A stretch of DNA of 64,000 nt from contig NZ_VFTZ01000012.1 of NCBI RefSeq assembly GCF_006440775.1, forward strand, positions 62,001 through 126,000, given 5' to 3'. The notes under the pieces are model-generated. The model did no database searches. It was not told the DNA's origin and was given only the letters and a program-made list of their open reading frames with translations. Source of the DNA: Mesorhizobium sp. B2-7-2. Its GTDB lineage: Bacteria > Pseudomonadota > Alphaproteobacteria > Rhizobiales > Rhizobiaceae. Each line of letters starts with the position of its first letter. Position 1 is the stretch's first letter. A program made the translations under genes and the position numbers. Positions 1 to 9,388 of this stretch are shown here, piece after piece.

Positions 1-593
1 GCGCCAGCTCCGCAGCAACATGACCAGCTGCAATGGCCACGCAGCCTTGCGCTCCAACCGCATTGATGCAGGCGCACCATCGACATTACTTGCTTTGGCT
101 GCAACATCCCCTCTCCTTCCCCGCCCCACGACGATGCAGGACTCAGGAAAACTTCAGTTACGCAAAGACGGTCAGTTTCTTCAGCTGCACCTCGATCGGA
201 TGCAAGGGGATAAAGGAGGGTTCAAGTGGCGCCGAAGCGCAGACGCGATGGCATGACTCGCGCACGCAGCCGTCCTGGCCGACAGGCCTGTTCTTGGGCA
301 CAAGCTCGAATTGAGCGCCTTATCAAGGCTCAAGGAGTTTTCAGGTTACCGTCGCGATCGCGGCGCTATTACGCTCTGAGCACGCACACTTCCGCGCGAT
401 GCGAAGGCAAACGATACGCTAACTGTCACGCCTGACGGAGTGAATCCGACCGCCATCAAGTATTCTCCAGCGTGCATGTGCAACACGGTGTTTGTTACTC
501 TTTTTGCCGATGGCCCTCGCCTCGTCGCCGAGCCGGCTCTGTGCTCGTGGTCGCAACTTCAGGTCCCACGCCCTAGGCCAGCCAGGACGTCAG
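1..593. other. No recognisable gene
   Basis: Only short overlapping reading frames without family resemblance or good ribosome sites occur here. Nothing beyond ordinary non-coding or decayed DNA is visible upstream of the candidate promoter at 594-682. Confidence 0.5.
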
Positions 594-682
594 TGTCGGC
601 TGTGGAACAATGTCGGGTTCGGATGGCATGGGCGGCCCACAACGGTTTAGTCAGAGGCTTTTTCTCTTGGCACACTTAGTGC
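594..682 (+). promoter_or_regulatory. Candidate NifA/sigma-54 promoter
   Basis: A TGT-N10-ACA NifA activator site lies at 594-609. It is followed at 668-682 by TGGCAC-N5-GTGC, which keeps the GG-N10-GC spacing of a sigma-54 -24/-12 promoter, although the -12 element is one base off TTGC. The site-to-promoter spacing fits classical NifA promoters. A 53-codon frame with a ribosome site starts at 746. Each motif alone could be chance; the combination is what makes it credible. Confidence 0.45.
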
Positions 683-745
683 GGCAGATGATCCACAAAC
701 GCTGCATGGATCCGCGATACAAGGAGAGCAATCGCAGGGACGAAC

Positions 746-907
746 ATGAGAGGGATACATTGCGTGGCCCGCGCCTTCGATCCTGCAAAGCTGCATTTCA
801 CATCCTGGGCGGGCGACCGCACGTGGAGAGCAACATCGACGGTCAGCGTGTTTTCACGTGGGGAAGTCCGGGACGCGGTTCCAACTTATTTCGGCCTATG
901 GGAATAG
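746..907 (+). CDS. Possible 53-aa protein behind the NifA-type promoter
   Basis: A small frame starts with ATG at 746, after an AGGGA ribosome site about seven bases upstream, and stops at 905-907. The product is about 53 residues, rich in Trp, Arg and Thr, without a signal peptide or membrane segment. I do not recognise a family. It is listed only because it is the first frame with a ribosome site behind the candidate -24/-12 promoter; a longer overlapping frame from 610 runs through the promoter and looks spurious. Confidence 0.25.
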   Translation: MRGIHCVARAFDPAKLHFTSWAGDRTWRATSTVSVFSRGEVRDAVPTYFGLWE

Positions 908-1750
908 TGAGCCGATCTGCAGCCAGAGCCGAGGCGCAGCGACCGAGATCTAACAGGATCACTGCAAGTCGATGAGATCGTAGGATAATCAGGCACGGTT
1001 GAAGACACCAACTATTATAGGAGCATCGACAGCGCCGACCGGTATGCAGGCTTGCTTTCTGACTAGCGTCAGTTTGCTACTTTGAATGAGTCGCACACTA
1101 AAGCATCGTAGAGCTGGCCTAAGTCGCCTCAAGCCGATGCGCGCCGCAAACCATTATTGCTGTGCAGGTGTTTGCAGCCCTGTGCGATTGGGAGACCGCC
1201 TCGCCATGAAGTGGACCAGCTTACTTCTGCTGAGCACATTCAGGCTCGGACCTGTGTCCCGCAAGAAGAGGGTGGTTCGATCCGGCACTGACCCTAGGGC
1301 GGGGGGCTTGTTGAGCCGGTGCCGGACCGAACCGTCTAGGGCAACGCCGGCTATGTCGTGGGAAATTGTGGCTTCGGCGCGGCTAAACCGTGGCGGAAAT
1401 GTGTCGACGATTCACCGTTTCCAACACGCGCGTTGAAAACGTGACTGGACGTTTCGGAAAGCGCCTAGCGCTGCTGGGTTTGGCGGGAGCTGTGCAGATG
1501 GGAGGCTATCCTGGCTGTGAAAATTAGTCGCCCGGTCAGTGTGGCCGGATTTCAGGAAGGGAAAAGCGCGCAAAGTCAATTCGGCGGGACGCGGGGCGAC
1601 ACACAATCGCAAGCCAGCAGGCGCGGCTCGGCTGCGAGGAGTTCGGCCATCTCCTTCTGAAGGCTCAACAGAGGACAGATCAGTCAGGACATGCGGATCC
1701 GAAGCAGAAGTCATGCGCTTCAATCTTGCGGCGTTAGAGACGCCCGCGAT
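908..1750. other. No recognisable gene
   Basis: Short frames on both strands show no conserved motif. I see no gene, RNA or mobile element in this stretch. Confidence 0.45.
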
Positions 1751-1794
1751 TTTCATGACCGGGCAAGGCCGCTTTCATGACCGGGCAAGGCCGC
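1751..1794 (+). repeat. 22-bp exact tandem duplication
   Basis: A 22-bp unit beginning TTTCATGACCGGGCAAGG occurs twice head to tail, at 1751-1772 and 1773-1794, without a mismatch. It lies just upstream of the oxidoreductase remains. It looks like a recent local slippage duplication. Confidence 0.9.
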
Positions 1795-2080
1795 GCCGTT
1801 TGTCAGCGATGCCGGAATGTCGGGAGTACTAGGTGAGGCGAGCGCCGCTCGAGAAAATGGAAGCCGCCGCAGGTCATCAGTGCCTTCAAACCAGCTGGCG
1901 CGCTTTGACCAGTTCGGAAAGCGGCGCCAACAGCCAAGTCTTCTATCCGCCGGTACAGCGCCAGAACGCCGCCGGCACCTGTTACGCGGGCGTGGCGACG
2001 ATCGCAGCAGTCGCAGTGGACACCGCCTCAGGGGGACGTGAAGCTCCTTTCGCATCATTCCATCCTCGAAGGCGGCACCA

Positions 2081-2706
2081 AATCGTGCCGGAACTCGTCT
2101 CGTGTCAGCTCCAAGGCAGCCTGGCCATGGGCGTCGGCCACGCCCTGCTCGAGGCTTTGCCGCTCTATGAGGACGGACCCGACCGGAACTGGAACCGGTA
2201 TTGCCTGCCGCATGCCAGGGATGTCGGGGTCTGGACACAGACATCGGAGGTGCGACTTCCTGCACGAATATCTCAACCTTACGGGATCGCGGCTTGGCTG
2301 CGGCCAAGGCATCTGCCACGCGTGCGCGATCATTCTCGAGGACCCGGAAGGACGTTACCGTCAGATCCGCAGCTGCATCACCGCAGCGCATTTCTTCGAT
2401 GGCAAGTCCGTCCGCACATAAGAAGGGCATGCCGAACGCGACGCGAATGGCGATGTCGTCCGGCTCTCCGCGATAAGGCCTTCGTCGAACGTTTTTCATT
2501 CCAGTGCGGCTATTGCACTCCGGGCTTTGTCACCGGTGCAACCGTGCTGGTTGAGCGTCTCAAAGAGAAGCCGGTCCACAGGGCGGATGTCGAAAGCACG
2601 ATCGAGCAGGCGCTTGCGCCGTTGTCGTTGCACTGGTTAGGTCCGTTACCATGAGGCGGTCCGTCACGTGATCCTGAGCACGCCCGGCCTGGTACAGACT
2701 GAAATC
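2081..2706 (+). pseudogene. Remains of a xanthine-oxidase-family oxidoreductase
   Basis: Two broken pieces are visible. Around 2081-2200 a frame resembles the end of a molybdopterin-binding large subunit (GSLAMGVGHALLE, LPLYEDGP). From about 2260 a second frame resembles the [2Fe-2S] small subunit: GCGQGICHACAI is the plant-type ferredoxin cluster loop, followed by RSCITAAHFFDGKSVRT and then a stop TAA at 2419-2421 where an Ile is expected. The second cluster domain (FQCGYCTPGFVTGA) continues in another frame, and a TAG near 2637 interrupts the final part, which reads on to about 2706. Stops, frame changes and an unusual subunit order show a dead locus. Substrate class cannot be told. Confidence 0.75.
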
Positions 2707-3172
2707 CGGCGATGAAGCGTTCCTCGATTGGCCTGCGGCACGCATCTGGTCGACTTGCAGCGCCTGATCGGCTGCCGCACGGTTTGCAGAGTCAACGAAT
2801 TCCCTCGAAGTGAGCAAAGCTCTTCCTTGGCTCAGTTCGTACGCACTTGAACCGCCTGTGTGACCCGTTCGATGGCACTAGCTCCTGTCAGCGAGAGGAT
2901 TGGAGTTTCTGACCGAATTGTCTCTCGTCACATTGATTGGGAAGAACAGTTAAGATCGGCTATGGACAATCTGGACGCTTTGACCCATCCAAATTATGCT
3001 GCGGCCTGCCTGTCGATAACGAAAGTCTGGCATTGAGCTTTTGGAACGGACCAGGGCTGCCGCAGGTCTTCGAGCCGTCCTGCATGGGCGAATGGGAGTC
3101 CCGGGTCAGGCGACTGCGGAAGGTGGCCAAGTCATTGCCGCCTTCGCCCAGAAGCGCGGAAGGCGGCTATAC
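2707..3172. other. No recognisable gene
   Basis: This stretch between the oxidoreductase remains and the toxin gene contains only short frames without family resemblance. Confidence 0.45.
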
Positions 3173-3739
3173 TCAGATTGGCCGATACATCAAAACCCGA
3201 CCCTTCGGAATTAACTGCAGCAAATAGTCGAAATCACTGACGTTGCCCGTTAGAACGGAAAATCCCATTTTCTGCGCATGCAGGAACAGCACGCAGTCTT
3301 GAAGCGCCCGAAGCTTGGAATCATGCTTGTAGCCCTGGAGGCGACACAGCATTCCTGAGAGAAGGGCGGCTCGGCCCAAGACATCGGGATCTGGTGCAAA
3401 AACCCGATGGGACGGCATGTCCTTGATCATGCTCCCGATCTGCTTGACAGCTTTACTCGTGCCCGAGTGTTTCGGATCAAGCACGCCTACAGTGTGCATC
3501 AGCTCCTGGATCGCTACGGTGCTATGGTTGACCTGCCTGACATCGAGGAGGTCGGCAACTGCGTCAGGCGCCCGGCCTTGCAAACCGTCGATATAGACGC
3601 AGGTGTCCAGCAGCAGTTCTTGCCCCGCCCCGCCGAGGTTGCCGATGATCGGCAGCTCCGTGTCGGGGCGGCGGCTCAAGGTTTTTTGAGGATCAAATCG
3701 CGACCACCTTAAGGCCGCACCAAAGTCGAAATCGGCCAA
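3173..3739 (-). CDS. PIN-domain ribonuclease toxin (VapC-like)
   Basis: This 188-residue protein carries the acidic pattern of PIN-domain nucleases: LLDTCVYID (first Asp), AIQELMH (Glu), LQDCVLFLHA (third acidic residue) and LTGNVSDFD (last Asp). PIN toxins cleave RNA using a metal held by these residues. It starts one base after the stop of the upstream antitoxin-like gene, so the two are surely one operon. The roughly 40-residue N-terminal extension before the PIN core is longer than in compact VapC proteins. The family is clear; the RNA target is unknown. Confidence 0.75.
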   Translation of the reverse strand: MADFDFGAALRWSRFDPQKTLSRRPDTELPIIGNLGGAGQELLLDTCVYIDGLQGRAPDAVADLLDVRQVNHSTVAIQELMHTVGVLDPKHSGTSKAVKQIGSMIKDMPSHRVFAPDPDVLGRAALLSGMLCRLQGYKHDSKLRALQDCVLFLHAQKMGFSVLTGNVSDFDYLLQLIPKGRVLMYRPI

Positions 3740-3740
3740 T

Positions 3741-4085
3741 TCAGAATCCGAGCTTCAGCGTCGGATCCACAGTCCCCCGTGTTTTCCTGAAGGTCTCGGC
3801 GAAGTTGTCTTCCAGAGCCACATTGGCCAATGCAAATTCGACGAGCTCGGTATCAGACGTCAATCCGGTTCGAGCCTTGGCTTTCTTGATTAGATTAGCA
3901 CTCACCCGCCCCGCAATCCTGCCGTCCTTCTCAGCGCGCAGGCCAGATTCTTCCGCCCTCTGCAGGACCGCGTTAATCCTGGCCAATCGACGCATCTGCA
4001 ATTTCTCAGCCAGCTTGGGATGGGTTCTCGTCCGCTTGCCCACTGGCCCTTGGCCGCGACGCATCCGTACAGCTGTCTTCGTCAT
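3741..4085 (-). CDS. Antitoxin-like partner of the PIN protein
   Basis: A basic protein of about 114 residues encoded immediately upstream of the PIN toxin. I chose ATG 4085 rather than 4112 because GAGGGA lies eight bases before it. The N-terminal half is very rich in Arg and Lys. The C-terminal half contains a helix-turn-like stretch (TGLTSDTELVEFALANVAL) followed by an extended tail, as expected of an antitoxin that binds DNA and wraps the toxin. No named antitoxin family is recognised with certainty; the assignment rests mainly on gene order and size. Confidence 0.6.
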   Translation of the reverse strand: MTKTAVRMRRGQGPVGKRTRTHPKLAEKLQMRRLARINAVLQRAEESGLRAEKDGRIAGRVSANLIKKAKARTGLTSDTELVEFALANVALEDNFAETFRKTRGTVDPTLKLGF

Positions 4086-4290
4086 AGGGGTTCCCTCAGG
4101 TCCGTTTAACAAAAATGGATTCTAGACAACATAGCAGGCAAGGTGAATTTTTCAAATGCACCAAGACAAAGGGCGGTTGTTGGCACCCGGAATTGCGTGC
4201 TGAAGCTCTCCAAAAGGAGGGATGTCACGAAGTAGGGATGTCACCGCTGCAATCGACCGAAACAGCCACTCAGGTACAATTTTTCCGGCA

Positions 4291-5256
4291 TTAGATGCTA
4301 TGGGGGTGGAAAGCCGCTTTGGGCCCCTCACGCCCGAACGATTGTTCACGGTGGATCACCTCCACGAAAGTATCCACAATTGGCGACGTTTGCGAAATAT
4401 TATCGCTGCCGCGGCGCCAAAATACCACGTAGTCGTATCTCGCTGACGGCTCAAAAGGAACGATTTTCACATCAAACATTTGATATTGCTGTGCAACAAA
4501 TTCATTATCTATTGCAATACCTATACCATATGCGACAAAGGAAGCATCCAAGCCTATTGTGTCCGAATGAACCTTCGGCAATAAAGGAAGTTCTCTCCGC
4601 CCGTATGTCAATAGGCCCAATTTGTTAGAAGTGTATTCTCTCTCTAGAACGATAAGGGGCTCCCCTGAGAGGTCGTCAACAGTTATGATGTCCTTTTCAG
4701 CAAGGCGATGGTCGGGTTGCAACACGCAGACACTCTTGCTTTCGGCGACTATCTTCCACTCAAAGAAGCGTTCATCTAACGGCAGTCGGGAAATCCCGAT
4801 ATCGGCCTCTCCCGTCACAACGCTTTGTGCTATCTCGTCGTATCGCTGGGCCCTATAATGAAATTCTAGAGTCGAATCTAGATTATTTAGCGCAAGAATT
4901 ATTTTGGGGATGAGTCTCAACGAGAATATATGCGGTGCGGCAATCGTCAGGAGGTTTCGCTTGGCGCTGAAAGAATCGGTGATTTCCCTCTCGATGTGGC
5001 CGAGGGTCTCAAAGTATCTGTCTATGCGGTTGTAAATTTCGATGGCGCGCGTGGTTGGAACAAGGCCGCGGGGATCTCGCGCAAAAAGCTTCTCACCAAC
5101 AGCTTCTTCAAACAACTTGAGATGCTGGCTTACGGCCGACTGGGTAATCCCGAGTTCTCGGGCGGCCCGCCTCGTAGAACCGGTCCTCATGATCTCCCGA
5201 AAAATCTGAGCGGACCTGAACCCAGCCTTGCTGTTTCGGCCGGAAATCTCTTCCAT
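4291..5256 (-). CDS. LysR-family transcriptional regulator
   Basis: A 321-residue LysR regulator. The N-terminal winged helix-turn-helix (roughly residues 14-73) contains the typical STRRAARELGITQSAVSQHL recognition region, followed by a linker helix and a two-lobed effector domain. It is transcribed away from the CapA-like gene at 5746, and a 46-bp element between them (5307-5352) recurs exactly before the racemase-like gene at 9389. I infer that this protein binds that element and controls the whole 5.7-17.9 kb cluster, responding to an arginine-like compound. The family is certain; target and inducer are inferred. Confidence 0.88.
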   Translation of the reverse strand: MEEISGRNSKAGFRSAQIFREIMRTGSTRRAARELGITQSAVSQHLKLFEEAVGEKLFARDPRGLVPTTRAIEIYNRIDRYFETLGHIEREITDSFSAKRNLLTIAAPHIFSLRLIPKIILALNNLDSTLEFHYRAQRYDEIAQSVVTGEADIGISRLPLDERFFEWKIVAESKSVCVLQPDHRLAEKDIITVDDLSGEPLIVLEREYTSNKLGLLTYGRRELPLLPKVHSDTIGLDASFVAYGIGIAIDNEFVAQQYQMFDVKIVPFEPSARYDYVVFWRRGSDNISQTSPIVDTFVEVIHREQSFGREGPKAAFHPHSI

Positions 5257-5306
5257 TGCCTTTGTCCGAATTGGTGGCCGCAGGGCCAGAGCTCCGTTTG
5301 GCCGCT

Positions 5307-5352
5307 ATATCAGTAAAATTAATAGGGTGTCACAAAAACTTAATAAATTGAC
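5307..5352 (+). promoter_or_regulatory. 46-bp repeated operator-like element, copy 1
   Basis: A 46-bp AT-rich sequence is identical to 9314-9359. Within it TTAATA occurs at 5319-5324 and again at 5340-5345, 21 bp apart, which places both on the same DNA face. Similarity continues weakly for about 20 bases downstream. It lies between the divergent LysR and CapA-like genes, as expected of an operator/promoter of a LysR system. Confidence 0.7.
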
Positions 5353-5745
5353 CATTTTCCCGATTCTCCCCATCGTCTGGCGTAACAAAACCAGTGGATC
5401 AGACGCATCAGAGAGAACGCTGACATGACGCATGCAGCAACACCCATCCCCTGGCAGAGCGGATAGTTCACAATCGAACACAGGGGACACAGCTCTAAAA
5501 ATTGCGGACTATAACGTTAGAAAAGCACATATGCGGCATTCGTATTTCCGTGCCTCTGGCAGGAACTGTTCCGACCCCAGCTCGGACGTTGCGCACCCGC
5601 AACCAACTACCCGCGCTTGTCGTAAATCCGCACGGCCGATCCTTACCGGATCAAGGAACTAGCCAACACTTTCTCCGCAGTCGATCGGTTGCCACAAAAA
5701 GTGGCCGCTAATGACATTTGCCCATACAGGGGTTGATACTCAATC
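5353..5745. other. Leader region of the CapA-like gene, no gene seen
   Basis: About 390 bases separate the repeated element from the CapA-like start. Several short frames occur, none with recognisable content. Confidence 0.5.
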
Positions 5746-7017
5746 ATGCCTTCGCCGTTCACCCTCGCCCTCACCGGACAGTCCCTCATCTACCACGATA
5801 TTCGGCATGTATCGGACGACGGCTTCGCCACGATCAAAGAACTGATCCGGCAAGCCGATGCCTCATTCACGAATTTAGAAACCACGATTCTCGGCCGGCA
5901 TGGTGGGTGGCCGATGAAAGGCACCTATTTCCAGTGCTCTCCACCTGTCGTGTTGGATAATTTGAAGGATATTGGCTTTAGCGCACTGGCTCTTTCCAAT
6001 AATCATGCGTTCGATCTTGGGCCCGCAGGAGTGCTTTCGACACTTGAGGAAGTAGACGAGCGTGAGTTTCTGCGTGCAGGAATTGGCGTTGACGCCAGTG
6101 ACGCGAGCAAAGCCGGCATCAAGCAACTCGGCAAGAGGAAGGTCGCCCTCATCGCGATGGATGCCGGACCAGGGCCAGCCACAATGTACGCTGACAATGC
6201 GGCAGGTACCCGTCCCGCTCGACCGGGGGTGAACAAACTCGATGTCTCGCGGGTATTCGAGGTTGACGATGAGAAATTCGCGAACCTGCGTTCCATTCAG
6301 GAAACGTTTTTAAGCAACTCTATGGAGCGCGGAACCTACACGCAGCCGGACGATCCTCGCGAACTGACATCGTCCGATGAAATCGACTTTTACGGAACCA
6401 TTTTTCGCCGATCCTCCGAGAACTGCCGAAGGATCATCTTCAACGAGCAAAGTTTACGAGGTCAGCTCGCCGCAATCCGGAAGGCCTCGTTGGCCGGTGC
6501 CTTTGTCATCGCCTATCTTCATCATCATCATTGGGAACCAGATTGGCGCGAGGTTCCCGAATGGGTTCAATTCTTCGCGCGATCCTGCATTGATGCGGGA
6601 GCGAATGCGTTCGCCAGCCACGGCGCACCGGTGCTGCAGCCGATCGAAATCTACCGCGGGGCTCCGATCTTCTACGGATTGGGAAATTTCCTGTTTCATC
6701 TACCCGAAGGTGAGGACGAATGGAGTTCACCAGATATCTGGAAAAGTATCGTCGCGACGTGCAGCTTCGATGGCAACAACCACTTGGAGTCAATCGACCT
6801 CGCTCCAATCGTGATTGGAGGGGAGCAGCGGCTGAGCAGCAACAGGTATCATGAGCGTCTTGTGCCCGTGCCCGCATCAAAAGAGCTGGCTGGTTCAATG
6901 CTCGAAGACCTATCTCGACGCTCGCAAAAGTATGGAACCGAAATAGTGCTGGAAGATGCTCGCGTTCTTCTGCCAAAAGCTAATTCCCGCAGCGTCGAGG
7001 TCGCCGCCAACAGGTAG
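5746..7017 (+). CDS. CapA-family protein (PgsA/metallophosphatase-like fold)
   Basis: A 423-residue member of the CapA family, related to proteins of poly-gamma-glutamate metabolism with a calcineurin-like fold. Recognisable elements are LTGQSLIY near the N-terminus, FTNLETTI, ALSNNHAFDLG (metal-binding Asn-His), a histidine-rich LHHHHWEP and SHGAPVLQPIEIYRGAPIFYGLGNF near the C-terminus. No signal peptide is visible, so it probably acts in the cytoplasm, unlike membrane-bound CapA. It lies downstream of copy 1 of the 46-bp element, ahead of an amidohydrolase. A role in hydrolysing a conjugated amino acid is inferred only from context. Confidence 0.8.
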   Translation: MPSPFTLALTGQSLIYHDIRHVSDDGFATIKELIRQADASFTNLETTILGRHGGWPMKGTYFQCSPPVVLDNLKDIGFSALALSNNHAFDLGPAGVLSTLEEVDEREFLRAGIGVDASDASKAGIKQLGKRKVALIAMDAGPGPATMYADNAAGTRPARPGVNKLDVSRVFEVDDEKFANLRSIQETFLSNSMERGTYTQPDDPRELTSSDEIDFYGTIFRRSSENCRRIIFNEQSLRGQLAAIRKASLAGAFVIAYLHHHHWEPDWREVPEWVQFFARSCIDAGANAFASHGAPVLQPIEIYRGAPIFYGLGNFLFHLPEGEDEWSSPDIWKSIVATCSFDGNNHLESIDLAPIVIGGEQRLSSNRYHERLVPVPASKELAGSMLEDLSRRSQKYGTEIVLEDARVLLPKANSRSVEVAANR

Positions 7018-7149
7018 CGTCGTCCATGCACGTCAACCTGGCCCGCATCCTGATGATCGTGTCGTATAGTGCCAATGCACTGATGACGGGGCGCCCCCTT
7101 ACAGCCGAACGGTTCCAAATGCGCATTTGGACAATGAGGAGAACCGAAC

Positions 7150-8595
7150 ATGCATAACGATGGGCTGGGCGTCTATGAAATCGCCCGGCGCGTGGACACC
7201 AAGAGCGCCGACTACTGTGCGCTCAGCGACCGCATCTGGGCCATGCCGGAACTCGCCTTCGAGGAGCATCGCGCGGTCGCCGAGCAGATCGCCTTGCTGG
7301 AGCACGAGGGCTTTCGCATTACCAAAAAGCTCTGCGGCATGGCCACTGCCTTCGTGGCGGAACATGGAAGCGGTAGCCCAACAGTCGGTTTTCTGGGGGA
7401 GTTCGATGCGCTGCCGGCTCTCGGGCAAGTTTCGGGCATTACCGAGCGCATGCCTACCACGGAGGGCGCATCTGGGCATGGTTGCGGGCACAATCTTCTC
7501 GGTTCCGGATCTGCGCTCGCAGCCGTGGCCTTGAAGGATGCGCTTGCATCGGGCGCCATCGCGGGCACGGTGCGCTATTACGGCTGCCCGGCGGAAGAGA
7601 GCGGATCGGGCAAGACTTTCATGGCACGGGCCGGTCTCTTCGATGATCTCGATGCCGCCTTCTGCTGGCATCCAAACGTCGTCAACGAGGTGCAGTCCAC
7701 CTCGTTTCTCGCGTGCATTCAGGCTAGCTTCCGCTTCACGGGTCAGGCGTCGCATGCGGCGGTTTCTCCCCATCTTGGCCGCAGCGCGCTCGACGCGGTG
7801 GAGCTGATGAATGTGGGCGTAAATTACATGCGCGAGCACATGGCCTCGGATGCGCGCGTCCACTATGCCGTTACGAATACGGGTGGCGATGCGCCGAACG
7901 TGGTACAGGCTTTTGCGGAATCACTCTACCTGGTGCGTTCGCCGCATTTGCCGGATGCAGAGCACCTGTTCCAGCGCGTCAAGAAGATCGCCGATGGCGC
8001 CGCGCTGATGACGGAAACCACCGTTGAGGTGCAGATCATGGATGCAAACTCGAACGTTCTGCCTAACAAAGTGCTGCAGGAGGTTATGTACGAAAACATG
8101 AGTCGCCTCGGCGGCCCGGGCTTCGACGATACGGATTATGCCTTCGCCGAACAACTGCGGAAGAACGCGTTTACGAACGAGGAGATTGTGGCGAGCGTTG
8201 CGCTCTACGACCGTTCGCTGGCGAGCCAGGTGCTGCATGACGGGCTACTTCCCATTCCTGCGCGCGAAGGGATGATGATGGGCAGCACTGACGTCGGCGA
8301 CGTGAGCTGGATCGTGCCCACGGTTCAGTGCAGCACTGCCTGCTTCGCTATAGGTACGCCGTTCCACACTTGGCAGCTCGTCACGCAAGGGAATCTGCCA
8401 GCAGCCCATAAAGGAATGGTGCTCGCGGCGAAAGCAATGGCGACCACCGCGGCAGATTGCCTGCGCAATCCCGATCTTATCGCCCGGGCAAAAGCGGAAT
8501 TGAAGGAGCGTACTGGCGGGCGACGCTACATTTGCCCAATTCCGCCCGAGATCACGGTCGACAACTTGCGCGGTAAGGCAGCGGCTTTTGCATAG
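7150..8595 (+). CDS. M20 family amidohydrolase, AbgB-like
   Basis: A 481-residue M20 metallopeptidase most like AbgB, the B subunit of p-aminobenzoyl-glutamate hydrolase. Metal ligands and neighbours are visible in FLGEFDALP, EGASGHGCGHNLLG, YGCPAEESGSGK and FCWHPN; the dimerisation domain follows and the C-terminal lobe resumes with STDVGDVSW. GAGGAGA lies just before the start ATG. It follows the CapA-like gene by 132 bases on the same strand. No AbgA partner is present. Such enzymes cleave N-acyl amino acids, so it may release an amino acid from a conjugate for the downstream pathway. Confidence 0.85.
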   Translation: MHNDGLGVYEIARRVDTKSADYCALSDRIWAMPELAFEEHRAVAEQIALLEHEGFRITKKLCGMATAFVAEHGSGSPTVGFLGEFDALPALGQVSGITERMPTTEGASGHGCGHNLLGSGSALAAVALKDALASGAIAGTVRYYGCPAEESGSGKTFMARAGLFDDLDAAFCWHPNVVNEVQSTSFLACIQASFRFTGQASHAAVSPHLGRSALDAVELMNVGVNYMREHMASDARVHYAVTNTGGDAPNVVQAFAESLYLVRSPHLPDAEHLFQRVKKIADGAALMTETTVEVQIMDANSNVLPNKVLQEVMYENMSRLGGPGFDDTDYAFAEQLRKNAFTNEEIVASVALYDRSLASQVLHDGLLPIPAREGMMMGSTDVGDVSWIVPTVQCSTACFAIGTPFHTWQLVTQGNLPAAHKGMVLAAKAMATTAADCLRNPDLIARAKAELKERTGGRRYICPIPPEITVDNLRGKAAAFA

Positions 8596-9313
8596 GTGCA
8601 AGAAGACCTTACGCTCGGCGGCCTCGCTTGCAGAGTTTCATTATCTGGCGGACAACGCTCCGTCACAGTTGGGTTCATCAAGTTCCGCGAATGGCGTCGC
8701 AATGACATCGACTGTCTGCTGCGCCCCGGGGGTTAGCAGAACAGGGAACCGCAGCGCGTTCAAGCGATGAATGTCCCCAGGCCTTTCCTTCTCTGCGCTC
8801 GCGCAAATGGTCCGTATTGAAGTAGCGGTTCGCCTCGGCCACCTCTCATGAATTTCTCACCCCAGCTCTGCGCCAAGCTTCGAGTTTTTGGTTTTCCGCT
8901 TGGCGAACCACAGCGCTAGGCTAAGTCGTGCACATGCTATCCGTTGGGGCCGCACTTCCTGAACGCGCCCTGAGGGCCGGATGGCCGTCGGAGACCGCGA
9001 ACTCGACATTGGCAAGTCCGCGCTGCTTGAGCCCTGTCGTGAACCCGCGCCTGTAATGGTGCTGTCACTCCCGTAGCCAGCTCGACCACCAGCACCTAGC
9101 GCAGCCCCCAGTCCATTCTGATCGCCCACAGCACCGCCTGGCTGGATGACCCGGCCAGGCGGGCCCGAAGCGCCGCGTCCATAATGAGGAACAAGCAAGG
9201 TGTCGGCAAGCCGTCGCTCAAAGATGCTTGCAGGCTGCTGATCAGGCCTGCCAGGCAGCAGCCCTGCATCGCGGAGCGTCATCCAGCCATTTGCCTGCCT
9301 CGTGTGTGTGGCC
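8596..9313. other. No recognisable gene
   Basis: About 700 bases after the amidohydrolase hold no convincing gene. Overlapping frames on both strands have low-complexity content and may be decayed DNA. Confidence 0.45.
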
Positions 9314-9359
9314 ATATCAGTAAAATTAATAGGGTGTCACAAAAACTTAATAAATTGAC
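9314..9359 (+). promoter_or_regulatory. 46-bp repeated operator-like element, copy 2
   Basis: It is identical over 46 bp to 5307-5352 and in the same orientation, ending 29 bases before the first possible start of the racemase-like gene. The weak similarity continues to about 9385. Its position suggests a promoter/operator for the 9.4-17.9 kb operon. Confidence 0.7.
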
Positions 9360-9388
9360 GGTTTTGGCGATTCCTCGCATCGTTTCGC

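Noticed and set aside
1265..1285. A second T-loop-like GGTTCGATCC
   Set aside because: The flanking bases do not pair as a T-stem and no cloverleaf can be drawn.
4181..4197. TGGCAC...TTGCG sigma-54-like sequence
   Set aside because: The spacing between GG and GC is 11 instead of 10 bases, which normally abolishes function.
8857..9315. Long minus-strand frame before the racemase-like gene
   Set aside because: The translation is rich in Gly, Ser and Arg without family features, and it runs into the 46-bp element; probably chance in GC-rich DNA.
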